Shown one piece after another: positions 7,927 through 16,693 of a DNA stretch of 64,000 bases. Both the position numbers and the translations under genes were made by a program. This DNA comes from Microbispora catharanthi. GTDB taxonomy: Bacteria; Actinomycetota; Actinomycetes; Streptosporangiales; Streptosporangiaceae. Under the pieces are notes generated by a model, which did not search any database, was not told where the DNA came from, and saw only the letters and a program-made list of their open reading frames with translations. The stretch's first letter is position 1. The number at the start of each line of letters is the position of its first letter. The stretch is from NCBI RefSeq assembly GCF_006334915.2, contig NZ_VDMA02000026.1, positions 56,734 through 120,733 of the forward strand. Direction: 5' to 3'.

Positions 7927-8015
7927 GATACGGAAGTCCGCTAGCGCCGATACGGACATCGTGCTAACGTCTGTCTCGTAACGCCGATACGGGCAAGCCG
8001 TATCGACGATATAAT
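7927..8015. promoter_or_regulatory. TetR operator cluster and SDR promoter
   Basis: GATACGG occurs at 7927-7933, 7949-7955 and 7986-7992. The last forms a perfect inverted repeat with CCGTATC at 7998-8004 (5-bp spacer), a typical TetR operator. TATAAT at 8010-8015 is a consensus -10 for the SDR gene, so the palindrome would cover the -35/spacer and block RNA polymerase when bound. Confidence 0.75.
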
Positions 8016-8030
8016 CAAGGGGGTCCTCCA

Positions 8031-8765
8031 ATGAGTGATCAGCGCGTGGCCGTCGTCACCGGCGGCTCCCGCGGGATCGGCCGGGCGGTCGCGACGACGC
8101 TGGCCGCGCGCGGCTTCGCCGTCGTCGTGGGATACCAGGGAGCTGCCTCCGCAGCGGCCGAGGTGGTCGACGCCGTCACGTCGGCCGGAGGCCGGGCGAT
8201 CGCGGTGCAGGCCGACGTCGCGGACGAGAACGCGGTCGCGGCGATGTTCGAGGCGGCGGACAAGGAGTTCGGCGGGGTCGACGTCGTCGTCAACTCGGCG
8301 GGGCGCCTGTCGCTGTCCCCGATCGCCGAGCTCGACCTCGACGACCTGGACGCCCTGCACCGCACCAACATCCGCGGCACCTTCGTCATGGCGCGGGAGG
8401 CCGCGCGCCGCGTGCGCGACGGGGGAACGATCATCACGATGTCCACGTCCGTCGTGGGCCTGCAACTGCCCACCTACGGGGCGTACGTCGCCAGCAAGGG
8501 CGCCGTCGAGGCGATGACGCTCGTGCTCGCCCGCGAACTGCGGGGGCGGCAGATCACGGTCAACGCGGTGGCGCCCGGCCCGACCGCCACCGAACTGTTC
8601 CTCGACGGCAAGGACGAGGCCACCATCGAGCGGATGGCCAAGCAGCCCCCGCTCGAACGACTCGGCACCCCCGAGGACATCGCGGAGGTCGTCGCCTTCC
8701 TGGCGAGCCCCGCGGGGCACTGGATCAACGGCCAGGTCGTGCGCGCCAACGGCGGCATCGTCTGA
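8031..8765 (+). CDS. SDR-family NAD(P)-dependent oxidoreductase (3-ketoacyl-ACP reductase-like)
   Basis: A 244-aa classical short-chain dehydrogenase: TGGSRGIG cofactor loop (residues 11-18), VVNSAG (NNAG-type motif, about 87-92), catalytic Ser in ITMSTSVVG (about 138), Tyr-x3-Lys in YGAYVASKG (about 150-157) and PGPTATE after the active site. It starts at ATG 8031 after AAGGGGG. It is the first gene of a TetR-controlled unit followed by a tautomerase-family protein, which suggests conversion of a small toxic or exogenous compound. The substrate cannot be determined. Confidence 0.92.
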   Translation: MSDQRVAVVTGGSRGIGRAVATTLAARGFAVVVGYQGAASAAAEVVDAVTSAGGRAIAVQADVADENAVAAMFEAADKEFGGVDVVVNSAGRLSLSPIAELDLDDLDALHRTNIRGTFVMAREAARRVRDGGTIITMSTSVVGLQLPTYGAYVASKGAVEAMTLVLARELRGRQITVNAVAPGPTATELFLDGKDEATIERMAKQPPLERLGTPEDIAEVVAFLASPAGHWINGQVVRANGGIV

Positions 8766-8830
8766 CCCCGCCGCACTCCTCCGCCACATTCCGGCCCGGA
8801 AACGCCCGAAACAATCCGAAAGGAACGACC

Positions 8831-9037
8831 ATGCCGTTCGCCAACCTCAAGGTGCCCGCCGACACCCTGACCCCCGAGTCCAAGAAGAAGCTCATCGACG
8901 CCGTCACCGACGCCTACGCCGAGGTGTACGGCGAGCGGGCCCGGGCAACCACCCTGGTCCTTCTCGAGGAGGTGCCGGACGGCGGCTGGGGCCTCGGCGG
9001 GAACGTCCTCACCGCCGAGATGCTCGGCCGAAGCTGA
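8831..9037 (+). CDS. Tautomerase-family protein (4-oxalocrotonate tautomerase-like)
   Basis: A 68-aa protein beginning MPFANLKVP; after removal of Met the N-terminal Pro-1 would be the catalytic base of this superfamily. The helix TPESKKKLIDAVTDAYAEVYG and the strand TTLVLLEEV fit the beta-alpha-beta fold, and the EVPDGGWGLGG end is typical. It is 65 bp downstream of the SDR gene, behind GAAAGGA, and likely co-transcribed under TetR control. A terminator follows. Confidence 0.88.
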   Translation: MPFANLKVPADTLTPESKKKLIDAVTDAYAEVYGERARATTLVLLEEVPDGGWGLGGNVLTAEMLGRS

Positions 9038-9051
9038 CCCTCCTCGCGGCC

Positions 9052-9076
9052 GGGCCGGGCATTCGTCGCCCGGCCC
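9052..9076 (+). terminator. Hairpin terminator after tautomerase gene
   Basis: Perfect 9-bp stem GGGCCGGGC / GCCCGGCCC with a 7-base loop, 15 bases past the stop codon. Confidence 0.75.
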
Positions 9077-9121
9077 GAACCCGGCGCCGACCCGGCCAGG
9101 GGGCCGCTCGGCGCCTGCTGC

Positions 9122-9148
9122 CCACAGGCTGTGGATAAAGGCTGTGGA
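9122..9148. promoter_or_regulatory. Palindrome and direct repeat containing a DnaA-box-like nonamer
   Basis: CCACAG-G-CTGTGG (9122-9134) is a 13-bp palindrome. GGCTGTGGA occurs twice (from 9128 and 9141). TGTGGATAA at 9130-9138 is the complement of the classical DnaA box TTATCCACA. The site sits in the convergent gap between the tautomerase gene and crgA. Function not established. Confidence 0.35.
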
Positions 9149-9168
9149 AAGAATCTAAAGAAAGCAGC

Positions 9169-9414
9169 CTAACGCCACTTCGTCGAGAGTACGACGCCGA
9201 CGATGATGAGCCCGAAACCGATCAGCAGGTTCCAGTTCGCCAGGCTGGAGATGCCGGGAACGGTCGGCGCGATGTAGTAGATCGCGATCCAGGCGATACC
9301 GATGATCCAGCAGACCACCATGACGGGGGCGAGCCAACGGGGGCTGACCTTCACCGTCTGCGACTTCTGCGGCGGCGTGTAAACGGCCTTCTTGCGGGTC
9401 TTCGACTTGGGCAC
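9169..9414 (-). CDS. crgA: Cell division protein CrgA
   Basis: An 81-aa protein with a basic N-terminus (MPKSKTRKKAVY) and two transmembrane helices (about residues 29-47 and 62-78) separated by a short extracytoplasmic loop, ending in STKW-R as is typical of CrgA. CrgA is an actinobacterial septum/FtsZ-ring regulator that binds FtsI, FtsQ and CwsA in mycobacteria and coordinates sporulation septation in Streptomyces. It lies next to the pabA-like gene and pknB cluster, the standard context. The class E sortase often found here is absent. Confidence 0.95.
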   Translation of the reverse strand: MPKSKTRKKAVYTPPQKSQTVKVSPRWLAPVMVVCWIIGIAWIAIYYIAPTVPGISSLANWNLLIGFGLIIVGVVLSTKWR

Positions 9415-9609
9415 GGGAGCTTCTCCTGGTGGGTACCCGCGCGGTCGTGCGGGCTGGTGTCAATAGCGTAATCGCTGTGGCGGTGAAGTCCCGAGCAAGG
9501 ATAGTCGGCGCGGACCCCACCGGGCGATCCCCCATGCGGGATTGCCGTACGCTGAAAGTCCGATTTCCGCTCGGCACACCCAGCCACCCCGGTGAAGCGG
9601 GAGACACCT

Positions 9610-10188
9610 ATGAGCCCGATCCGGGTGCTCGTGGTCGACAATCACGACAGCTTCGTGCACACGATCGTGCAGTATCTGCGCGGCCTGGGCGCGGACTGCG
9701 ACGTACGGCCGCGCGACCACGTCGCCGTGGGCGACGCCGACGGCTTCGACGCCGTGCTCGTGTCACCGGGGCCCGGCACGCCGGAGGCCGCCGGGGTGTC
9801 GGTGTCCCTCGTACGGCACTGCGCCGAGCGCGGCCTGCCGCTACTCGGGGTCTGCCTCGGCCACCAGGCCATCGCCGTGGCGTACGGGGCCGCGGTGGAC
9901 CGCGCGCCCGAGCTCATGCACGGCCGCACCAGCCTGATCTCCCACGACGGGCGGGGCGTGTTCCGGGAGCTCCCGTCGCCGGTCACGATGACGCGCTACC
10001 ACTCGCTCGCCGTGGTCCCCGGCACCGTGCCGGACGCGCTGGAGGTGACGGCCACCACCCCGGACGGTGTCATCATGGGCCTGCGCCACCGCGATGCCCC
10101 CATCGAGGGCGTGCAGTTCCACCCCGAGTCGGTCGTGTCCGAGCACGGCCATCGGCTGCTCGGAAATTGGCTCGCGCAGATCGTGTAA
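9610..10188 (+). CDS. pabA: Glutamine amidotransferase, anthranilate/aminodeoxychorismate synthase component II
   Basis: A 192-aa class I glutamine amidotransferase. DNHDSFVHTIVQYL is the start typical of PabA/TrpG; nucleophilic Cys is in LLGVCLGHQAIA (about residue 80), and the catalytic His-Glu pair is in FHPESV (about 171-173). It supplies ammonia to a component I synthase for folate or tryptophan precursors. ATG 9610 has GGAG 7 nt upstream; a GTG at 9592 is an alternative. No component I gene is nearby. In this genomic position (crgA-pabA-pknB) the gene is conventionally called pabA, but trpG cannot be excluded. Confidence 0.88.
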   Translation: MSPIRVLVVDNHDSFVHTIVQYLRGLGADCDVRPRDHVAVGDADGFDAVLVSPGPGTPEAAGVSVSLVRHCAERGLPLLGVCLGHQAIAVAYGAAVDRAPELMHGRTSLISHDGRGVFRELPSPVTMTRYHSLAVVPGTVPDALEVTATTPDGVIMGLRHRDAPIEGVQFHPESVVSEHGHRLLGNWLAQIV

Positions 10189-10220
10189 CGCTTTCCGCTC
10201 TCGTTACGACTAGAAGAGTG

Positions 10221-10260
10221 AGGGCTTCCGCCATTGCCCCCGAGTGGCGGAAGCCCTTCT
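10221..10260 (+). terminator. Hairpin terminator after pabA
   Basis: Perfect 13-bp stem AGGGCTTCCGCCA / TGGCGGAAGCCCT, loop of 11 bases, followed by TCTTCAT. Confidence 0.88.
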
Positions 10261-10345
10261 TCATGCCCTGCGTCGGTTCGTCCGGCCGGCTGGAGGCCAG
10301 AGCGTGCTGTCGCGGCCGGGCCGGCCGGAACGCCGATGAAACGCC

Positions 10346-10378
10346 GACGGCGGCCACCGCCTCGCGGTGACCGCCGTC
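10346..10378 (-). terminator. Hairpin terminator after pknB
   Basis: 15-bp stem GACGGCGGCCACCGC / GCGGTGACCGCCGTC with one wobble and a CTC loop, 14 bases beyond the pknB stop on the minus strand. Confidence 0.8.
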
Positions 10379-10391
10379 CGCTCATCTCGTT

Positions 10392-12308
10392 CTAGTTGCC
10401 GAACGGGTTGTCCCCGCCCTCCCCGGGCGGCCCGATCTGCACGCCGCCGCCGTCCCCGCCGTCTCCGCCGCCGTCACCACCGCCTCCGGTGCCGTCACCG
10501 CCACCGTCTCCAGTGCCGTCCGTCGGCGTGTCGGTGGGCTCGCCGGTCGGCTGCTGCTGCTGCGACGGGCCGCTGGAGACCGTCAGCGTGATTGTGGTTC
10601 CGGGGTTGAGCTTCGCCCCCGCCTGCGGCGACTGGTCGATGACGTTGCCCTCCGGCACCACGTCGCTCGGCTGCGGCGACGTCTTGACCTTGAAGCCGGC
10701 GCCCTTCAGCGTCTGGGTCGCGTCCTCGAGCGTGAGGCCGACGACGCTCGGGACCTCCGTCATGTCCTTGGGCACGTACAGCCGGACCAGGGCGCCCTTC
10801 TCGACCTTCTCGCCGCCCTTGGGGCTGCTGTCGAAGACCTTGCCCTGCTCCTTGGTGGAGGCCTTCGGCACGATGCTGACCTTCAGCTCCAGCGCCTCCA
10901 GTTCGGCCCTGGCCTCCTCCGGCGTCTTGCCGATCAGGTCCTCGGGGACGGTGACCTTCTCCTCGCCCTTGGACACGACGACGGTGACCGTGGCCCCGCG
11001 GTCGGTCTGCTCGCCCCCGGCGGGGTCGGTGCTCACGACGGCGCCCTTGGGGACGTCGCTGTTGTACTCCTCCGGTCCGAAGGCGACCTTGAATCCGGCC
11101 GCCTGCAGCGCCTGCTCGGCCGCCGCCTTCGTCTGGTTCGTCACCCTCGGCACCTCGACCTTGTCGGCCGTGGAGGAGCCGCCGGACCCCAGGAACGCGT
11201 AACCGATACCGATCATGGCGCCGATCACCACCAGCGGGATCAGGATCCACAGGGTGGTCTTCAGCGCGGTGTTGCCGCCGCCGCTGCGCCGTCGCCCGTC
11301 GTACCGGCCGCCGCCGCGCTCCTCTTGGGCGTACTCGTAGTCGGGGATGGCGCGGGTGTTCTGCGTCATGGGAGCGCCGCCTGCGGTGGTCATCGTCCGC
11401 GTGCGGTCCGCCGAGCCATACCCGTTGTACTGCTGGGTGGCCATCGCCATCGTCTGCGGGTCGACCGGCATGCCCGACAGGGCCCGCTGGATGTCGCCGC
11501 GCATCTCCGTGGCGCTCTGGTAGCGGTGGAGCGGGTCCTTGGCCATCGCCTTGAGCACGATCGCGTCGGCCCACTGCGGGATCTCGGGGTCGATCCGCGA
11601 CGGCGGGATCGGGTCCTCCCGCACGTGCTGGTAGGCGATCGCCACGGGTGAGTCGCCGGTGAACGGCGGCTGGCCGGTGAGCAGCTCGTACAGCACGCAG
11701 CCGGTCGAGTAGATGTCGCTGCGGGCGTCCACGCGCTCGCCGCGGGCCTGCTCGGGGGACAGGTACTGCGCGGTGCCGATCACCTGCGCCGTCTGGGTCA
11801 TCGTGGCGGCGGAGTCGGCCATGGCCCGGGCGATGCCGAAGTCCATGACCTTGACCTCGCCGTTGACCGTCAACATGATGTTGGCCGGCTTGATGTCCCG
11901 GTGGACGATGCCGCCCCGGTGGCTGTAGTCCAGCGCTCGCAGGATGCCGTCCACCAGCTCCATGGCCCGCTCGGGCAGCAGCCGCCGGTCGGCGCGCAGC
12001 AGGTCGCGCAGCGTCCGCCCGTCGACGAACTCCATCACGATGTACGGCACGGGCGTGCCGTCCATCATGTCCTCGCCGGTGTCGTACACGGCGATGATCG
12101 ACGGGTGGTTGAGCGAGGCGGCGGACTGCGCCTCACGCCGGAAGCGCGCCTGGAACGTGTGGTCCCTGGCGAGGTCGGAGCGGAGCGTCTTGATGGCGAC
12201 GACACGGTCCAGCCGGATGTCCCGGGCGCGATACACCTCGGCCATGCCGCCACGCCCAACGACGCCGTCCAGCTCGTAGCGTCCGCCGAGAAGTCGTGGC
12301 TGAGTCAT
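10392..12308 (-). CDS. pknB: PASTA-domain Ser/Thr protein kinase PknB
   Basis: A 638-aa transmembrane Hanks-type kinase. The kinase domain spans about residues 10-275: GRGGMAEVYRA glycine loop, VAIKTLR Lys, IVHRDIKPANIM catalytic loop, VMDFGIARA and SPEQARGE. A transmembrane helix lies near 350-370. Three extracellular PASTA repeats follow (about 380-585), fewer than the four of mycobacterial PknB, then a Pro/Gly/Asp-rich tail. PknB senses muropeptide/lipid II and controls cell growth. It is the last gene of the fhaA-to-pknB transcription unit. ATG 12308 is used; a GTG three codons upstream or ATG 12347 are alternatives. Opposing phosphatase PstP is in the same cluster. Confidence 0.95.
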   Translation of the reverse strand: MTQPRLLGGRYELDGVVGRGGMAEVYRARDIRLDRVVAIKTLRSDLARDHTFQARFRREAQSAASLNHPSIIAVYDTGEDMMDGTPVPYIVMEFVDGRTLRDLLRADRRLLPERAMELVDGILRALDYSHRGGIVHRDIKPANIMLTVNGEVKVMDFGIARAMADSAATMTQTAQVIGTAQYLSPEQARGERVDARSDIYSTGCVLYELLTGQPPFTGDSPVAIAYQHVREDPIPPSRIDPEIPQWADAIVLKAMAKDPLHRYQSATEMRGDIQRALSGMPVDPQTMAMATQQYNGYGSADRTRTMTTAGGAPMTQNTRAIPDYEYAQEERGGGRYDGRRRSGGGNTALKTTLWILIPLVVIGAMIGIGYAFLGSGGSSTADKVEVPRVTNQTKAAAEQALQAAGFKVAFGPEEYNSDVPKGAVVSTDPAGGEQTDRGATVTVVVSKGEEKVTVPEDLIGKTPEEARAELEALELKVSIVPKASTKEQGKVFDSSPKGGEKVEKGALVRLYVPKDMTEVPSVVGLTLEDATQTLKGAGFKVKTSPQPSDVVPEGNVIDQSPQAGAKLNPGTTITLTVSSGPSQQQQPTGEPTDTPTDGTGDGGGDGTGGGGDGGGDGGDGGGVQIGPPGEGGDNPFGN

Positions 12309-12375
12309 TTCCTGCACTGTCCCTTGCCGTTCATCGTGGGGTGCCACCGGTCTCCATCATCGACCCCTCTTCTCA

Positions 12376-13863
12376 TCACTCCCCCTCATCCGGAGGGCTC
12401 GTGTCGGGTGGGGCGTCCGTAGGGGGCGGAGTCTCACTGGGTTCCGTGGCCGGGGTGGACGTCGGAGTCGGGGTCGAGGTCGGGGACGAAGCCGGTGTGG
12501 GCGTCTGGGTGGTTGATGCCGACCTGCTTACGGTAGCCGACGGAACGGCGCTCGGCTCGTCCGACGTCGCCGGAGCTGTCGGCTGATGCGTCCGCGGAAC
12601 CTCTGACCTGTTCGTACGTGCCGGCGACGGCGATGGCGACGGCGAGGGGGACGGCGAGACGGGCGCGGCCGTCTCACCCGGGTCCGGCGGCGATTCGCCC
12701 GTATGGGCGGCGGTGAAGGCCAGGACCCCGATGCCCACCGCGGCGGCGCAGCCGGCCGTCGCGAGGAGCAGGGTCGCGCGACGGCGGCGTCGCCCGCCGA
12801 CCGGCCCCTGACCAGCGGGGCGCCGGGTTCGGGCGTCGGGGGCGCCAGCGGGAGCCCTGCGTGCGGCGGCCGGAACCGGGCCCAGCGGCGCGGTGGCGCC
12901 GGGACGCGGGGCGTCGGCTCCCGCGGGCTCACCCAGGGGCGCCGTCAGGCCGGGCGCGGCCGGAGGGATCGTGCGGCCGGCGCCGCCTGCCGCGGGGAAG
13001 CCCTGGGGGTCGGTCAGTGAACCGAGGAACGCCGTCGAGGCCGCCGTGCCCGCGAGGGTCTCGCGCAGCACCCGCACCCTGTCGAGGAGCATCGGCCCGG
13101 TCTCCGGCCGCGCGGCCGGGTCCTTGGCCAGCATGGCCATCACGAGGGCCGCCACCGGCGCGGGCACGTTCCCCGGCAGTGGCGGGGGCGTGTCGTTGAG
13201 GTGCCGCAGCGCGAGCGCCACCGGGGTCTCCGCCGTGAACGGCGGGCGGCCCGCGAGGCATTCGTAGGCCACCACCCCGAGCGAGTAGACGTCGCTCGCC
13301 GGGGTGAGGGTGGTGCCCGACGCCTGCTCCGGGCTCACGTACTGGGCGGTGCCGAGGATGGTGCCGGTCGCGGTCAGCGGCGCGGCCTCCAGGGCGCGGG
13401 CGATGCCGAAGTCGGTGATCTTTACCTGGCCGGTCTCGGTGACGAGCAGGTTGCCGGGCTTGACGTCGCGGTGGATCACCCCGGCGCGGTGGGCCGCGTG
13501 CAGGCCCCGGGCGGTCTGCTCGACGAGGTCGAGCGTGACGTCCGGCCCGAGCACGCCGTTGCGGGCGAGGATGGCCGACAGCGGCTCGCCCCTCACCAGT
13601 TCCATCACGAGATAGGCCAGGCCGTCGCTCTCGCCGTAGTCGAAGACCTGGGCGATCCCGGGGTCGGTCAGGGCGGCGGTGATCCTGGCCTCGGAGCGGA
13701 ACCGGTCGCGGAAGGTGGCGTCGCCCGCGACATGGCGGCCGAGCAGCTTGATCGCCACCTCCCGGCCGAGCAGTTCGTCGTCGGCCCGCCAGACCTCGCC
13801 CATGCCGCCCGCGGCGATGGGGGAGGTCAGCCGGTACCGCCCGCCGAGCACCGTGTCCGTCAC
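12376..13863 (-). CDS. pknA: Ser/Thr protein kinase PknA-like
   Basis: A 495-aa kinase. Kinase domain about residues 8-270: AAGGMGEVWRA, EVAIKLL, VIHRDVKPGNLL, ITDFGIARA, SPEQASG. A linker of about 80 residues, a basic stretch and a transmembrane helix (about 365-385) precede a Ser/Pro/Thr/Glu-rich extracellular tail with no recognisable domain. The GTG start (13861-13863) overlaps the pbpA stop by 4 nt. In mycobacteria PknA phosphorylates division and cell-wall proteins. Gene order identifies it as the PknA orthologue. The SPSPSPSP and TPTPTSTP low-complexity tail is typical of secreted O-mannosylated segments; that is inference. Confidence 0.92.
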   Translation of the reverse strand: MTDTVLGGRYRLTSPIAAGGMGEVWRADDELLGREVAIKLLGRHVAGDATFRDRFRSEARITAALTDPGIAQVFDYGESDGLAYLVMELVRGEPLSAILARNGVLGPDVTLDLVEQTARGLHAAHRAGVIHRDVKPGNLLVTETGQVKITDFGIARALEAAPLTATGTILGTAQYVSPEQASGTTLTPASDVYSLGVVAYECLAGRPPFTAETPVALALRHLNDTPPPLPGNVPAPVAALVMAMLAKDPAARPETGPMLLDRVRVLRETLAGTAASTAFLGSLTDPQGFPAAGGAGRTIPPAAPGLTAPLGEPAGADAPRPGATAPLGPVPAAARRAPAGAPDARTRRPAGQGPVGGRRRRRATLLLATAGCAAAVGIGVLAFTAAHTGESPPDPGETAAPVSPSPSPSPSPSPARTNRSEVPRTHQPTAPATSDEPSAVPSATVSRSASTTQTPTPASSPTSTPTPTSTPATEPSETPPPTDAPPDTSPPDEGE

Positions 13864-15317
13864 TGTCCGAGCACCGCCTGCATGACGTCGTGGGCGATCG
13901 GCGCGGCCACCGCACCGCCGGTGGCGTCGTTGCCGGCGCTGCCGGACTCCACGAAGACCGCCACGGCGACCTTCGGGTCCTCCACCGGGGCGAAGGAGAT
14001 GAACCACGCGTGCGACGGCTTGCCCGGCAGGGTCTCCGCCGTGCCCGTCTTGCCCGCCACGGTGATGCCGGGGAGCTTGGCCGCGCCGCCGGTGCCGTGC
14101 TCGATCACGCCGATCATCATCTTGGTCAGCTCGCCGGCCACCTCGGGGGTGACGGCCTCGTCCAGCTCGTCGGGGTCGGTCCCGTCGATCTCCGCGCCGT
14201 CCGGTCCCATGATCTTGTTGACCAGGTACGGCTTCATCACCGTGCCCTGGTTGGCGATGCCGGCCGCGACCATCGCCATCTGCAGCGGGGTCATCTGGTT
14301 GCTCTGCTGGCCGATCGCGGTCTTGGCGAGAGCAGCCTTGCCCTCGTCCGGGCCGATGTTGCTGGCCGCGACGCCGAGGGGGATCTCCAGCGGCTGGCCG
14401 ACCCCGAACTTCTCGGCCTGCTCCTTGAGCTTGTCGTAGCCGACGTCCATGCCCATGATGGCGAACGGCGTGTTGCAGGAGATGGTGAGCGCCTGCACCA
14501 GCGTCGCCCGGCCGCCGCACGACTCGCCGTGGTAGTTGGGCAGCGAGATGTTCGTGTCCGGCAGCGGCAGCGAGTCGGGCGCGTCGACCTGCGTGTTCTC
14601 GTCGCGAGAGGTGTCGTCGCTGAGGTAGGCCGCAGAGGTGACCGTCTTGAACGTGGACCCCGGGGCGAACGTCAGGTCGATGGCCCGGTTGAGCAGCGGC
14701 TTGTTGTCGTCCTTGTCCAGCTTGTTGTACGCCGCGTTCACCTTGGCCTTGTTGACTTGGGCCAGCGGGTTCGGGTCGTACGACGGCACCGACACCATCG
14801 CGAGGATCTTGCCGGTCTTCGGCTCGAGCGCGACGACCGCGCCGCGCTTGCCGGTGCCGGCCAGGTCCTTGTACGCGATCTCCTGGGCCTTGGTGTTCAG
14901 CGTGAGGTCGACGCTCGCGCCCTTGGCGGGCTTGCCGCTGACCATGTCGATGGCCCGGCGGACCACCAGGTCGGGGTGGCTGCCGTCGAGGTAGCGGTTC
15001 ATCGCGGCCTCGATGCCCGAGGCGCTCTCCGGCGCGAACCAGCCGACGACGTGCGTGAACGGCTTGCCGAGCGGGTACTCGCGCTCGAACCGGAACGTCT
15101 TGTCCCCGCTGTCCACGGTCTTTGCGAGCGTCGTCTTGCCGTTGTCGGCGGTGATCCAGCCGCGGTCGATCGCGTACCGGGCGTAGAAGCCCCGGACGTT
15201 GCGCGAGTCGGTCCGCAGCCCGTCGGCCTTCACCGTGCCGATGTAGGTCACGTTGGCCATGAGCAGGCCGAACATGAGCAGGCAGGCCACGGAGACGCGT
15301 TTGAGCGTGCTGTTCAT
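13860..15317 (-). CDS. pbpA: Penicillin-binding protein 2 / PbpA transpeptidase
   Basis: A 485-aa class B PBP with a single N-terminal signal anchor (about residues 7-28). The transpeptidase motifs are all present: SxxK as STFK (about 222-225), SCN (about 279-281) and KTG in GKTGTAE (about 417). It cross-links peptidoglycan, partnering with the SEDS glycosyltransferase RodA encoded immediately upstream with a 4-nt ATGA overlap. In actinobacteria PbpA is required for polar growth or septation. The PASTA domains found in some homologues are absent. Confidence 0.95.
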   Translation of the reverse strand: MNSTLKRVSVACLLMFGLLMANVTYIGTVKADGLRTDSRNVRGFYARYAIDRGWITADNGKTTLAKTVDSGDKTFRFEREYPLGKPFTHVVGWFAPESASGIEAAMNRYLDGSHPDLVVRRAIDMVSGKPAKGASVDLTLNTKAQEIAYKDLAGTGKRGAVVALEPKTGKILAMVSVPSYDPNPLAQVNKAKVNAAYNKLDKDDNKPLLNRAIDLTFAPGSTFKTVTSAAYLSDDTSRDENTQVDAPDSLPLPDTNISLPNYHGESCGGRATLVQALTISCNTPFAIMGMDVGYDKLKEQAEKFGVGQPLEIPLGVAASNIGPDEGKAALAKTAIGQQSNQMTPLQMAMVAAGIANQGTVMKPYLVNKIMGPDGAEIDGTDPDELDEAVTPEVAGELTKMMIGVIEHGTGGAAKLPGITVAGKTGTAETLPGKPSHAWFISFAPVEDPKVAVAVFVESGSAGNDATGGAVAAPIAHDVMQAVLGQ

Positions 15318-16693
15318 CGCTGCATCACCTGCGTGAGTCCCTCGTCCTGGATCGCCTGCGGCGGCGGCCGGCGGGCCGCGTCGGACATCCGTACGAGCAG
15401 GGCGATGAGCATCCAGTTGGCCAGCAGCGCCGAGCCTCCGGCGGACATGAACGGCGTCACGAGACCGGTCAGCGGGATCAGCCGGGTCACGCCGCCGACG
15501 ATGATGAACACCTGCCAGGCGAGGATGAACGACAGGCCGCCCGCGAGCAGCTTGGTGAACGGGTCACGGGCGGCCAGCGACGTGCGCAGCCCCCGCTCGA
15601 CGATGAGCGCGTAGATCATCAGGATCGCCATCAGGCCGGTGAGACCCAGTTCCTCGCCCGTCGCGGTGAAGATGAAGTCGGAGAACGACAGCGGGATCAG
15701 CTTGGGGTAGCCCTGGCCGAGCCCGGTGCCGAGGATGCCGCCCGAGCCCATGGCGAACATGCCCTGCATGAGCTGGTAGCTGCCGCCGCCCGCGTCGTAC
15801 AGCGCGGGGTCCTCCGCGTGGAGCCAGACGTTGAAGCGGGCCTCGACGTGACTGAAGACCTGCCCGGCGAGGAAGGCGCCGCCGACGAACAACAGGATGC
15901 CGATGAGCACCCAGGAGGTGCGCTGGGTGGCGATGTAGAGCATCGCGATGAACGCGCCGAACAGCAGCAGCGAGGTGCCGAGGTCCTTCTCCAGGACCAG
16001 TGTGGCGATCGCGAAGCCCCAGGTGATGAGCACGGGCCCGAGGTCGCGGGCGCGGGGCAGGTCGATGAACAGCAGCCGCCGGCCGGCGAGGGCGAGCACG
16101 TCGCGCTTGGCTACGAGATAGCCCGCGAAGAAGACGACGAGGGCCAGCTTGGCGAACTCACCGGGCTGGATCGAGAACCCGCCGATGCGGATCCAGATCT
16201 TGGCACCCTGGACCTCGCTCAGCGACCCGGGCAGCAGCGCCGGGATTGCCAGCAGCACCACGCCGACGAACCCGGCGGTGTAGGTGAGGCGCTGCAAGGT
16301 GCGGTGGTCCTTCAACACGATCAGGGTCGCGGAGAACATCACCACGCCGAGCGCCGTCCACATGAGCTGACTCGTCGCGGACGCGCCGGGCTGCCCGGCC
16401 TGCTCGATCCGGTAGATCATGACCAGGCCGAGGCCGTTGACCAGCGTCACGAGGGGAAGCAGAAGGGGGTCGGCCCACGGCGCCCACTTGGCGAGCACCA
16501 GGTAGGCCGCGAGCATCAGACCGCCGAGGCCGAGGCCGTAGCCGAGCATGCCGGACGGGATCTTGCCGTTGATCCCGAGCCCGACGCCGGCGTACGCGCC
16601 CATCACGATCAGCACGGCGAAGGCGAGCATGCCCAACTGGGCGCCGCGCCTCTTCGCGGTCATCGGTACGGGCGTGGCTTCGACAGCAGTCAC
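15314..16693 (-). CDS. rodA: SEDS-family peptidoglycan glycosyltransferase RodA/FtsW
   Basis: A 459-aa integral membrane protein with about 12 transmembrane helices. SEDS hallmarks include the WIRIGGFSIQPGEFAKLA segment (about 165-185), EKDLGTSLLLFG (about 233), and IPLTGLVTPFMSAGGS near the C-terminus. It polymerises lipid II and pairs with the downstream PbpA. GTG start overlaps the pstP stop by 4 nt and its stop overlaps pbpA, so the whole set is translationally coupled. Confidence 0.95.
   Translation of the reverse strand: MTAVEATPVPMTAKRRGAQLGMLAFAVLIVMGAYAGVGLGINGKIPSGMLGYGLGLGGLMLAAYLVLAKWAPWADPLLLPLVTLVNGLGLVMIYRIEQAGQPGASATSQLMWTALGVVMFSATLIVLKDHRTLQRLTYTAGFVGVVLLAIPALLPGSLSEVQGAKIWIRIGGFSIQPGEFAKLALVVFFAGYLVAKRDVLALAGRRLLFIDLPRARDLGPVLITWGFAIATLVLEKDLGTSLLLFGAFIAMLYIATQRTSWVLIGILLFVGGAFLAGQVFSHVEARFNVWLHAEDPALYDAGGGSYQLMQGMFAMGSGGILGTGLGQGYPKLIPLSFSDFIFTATGEELGLTGLMAILMIYALIVERGLRTSLAARDPFTKLLAGGLSFILAWQVFIIVGGVTRLIPLTGLVTPFMSAGGSALLANWMLIALLVRMSDAARRPPPQAIQDEGLTQVMQR

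Noticed and set aside
12376..14520. Longer reading of the PknA-like kinase (714 codons)
   Set aside because: The extension lies out of frame inside pbpA; the GTG at 13863 with a 4-nt overlap is the correct start.
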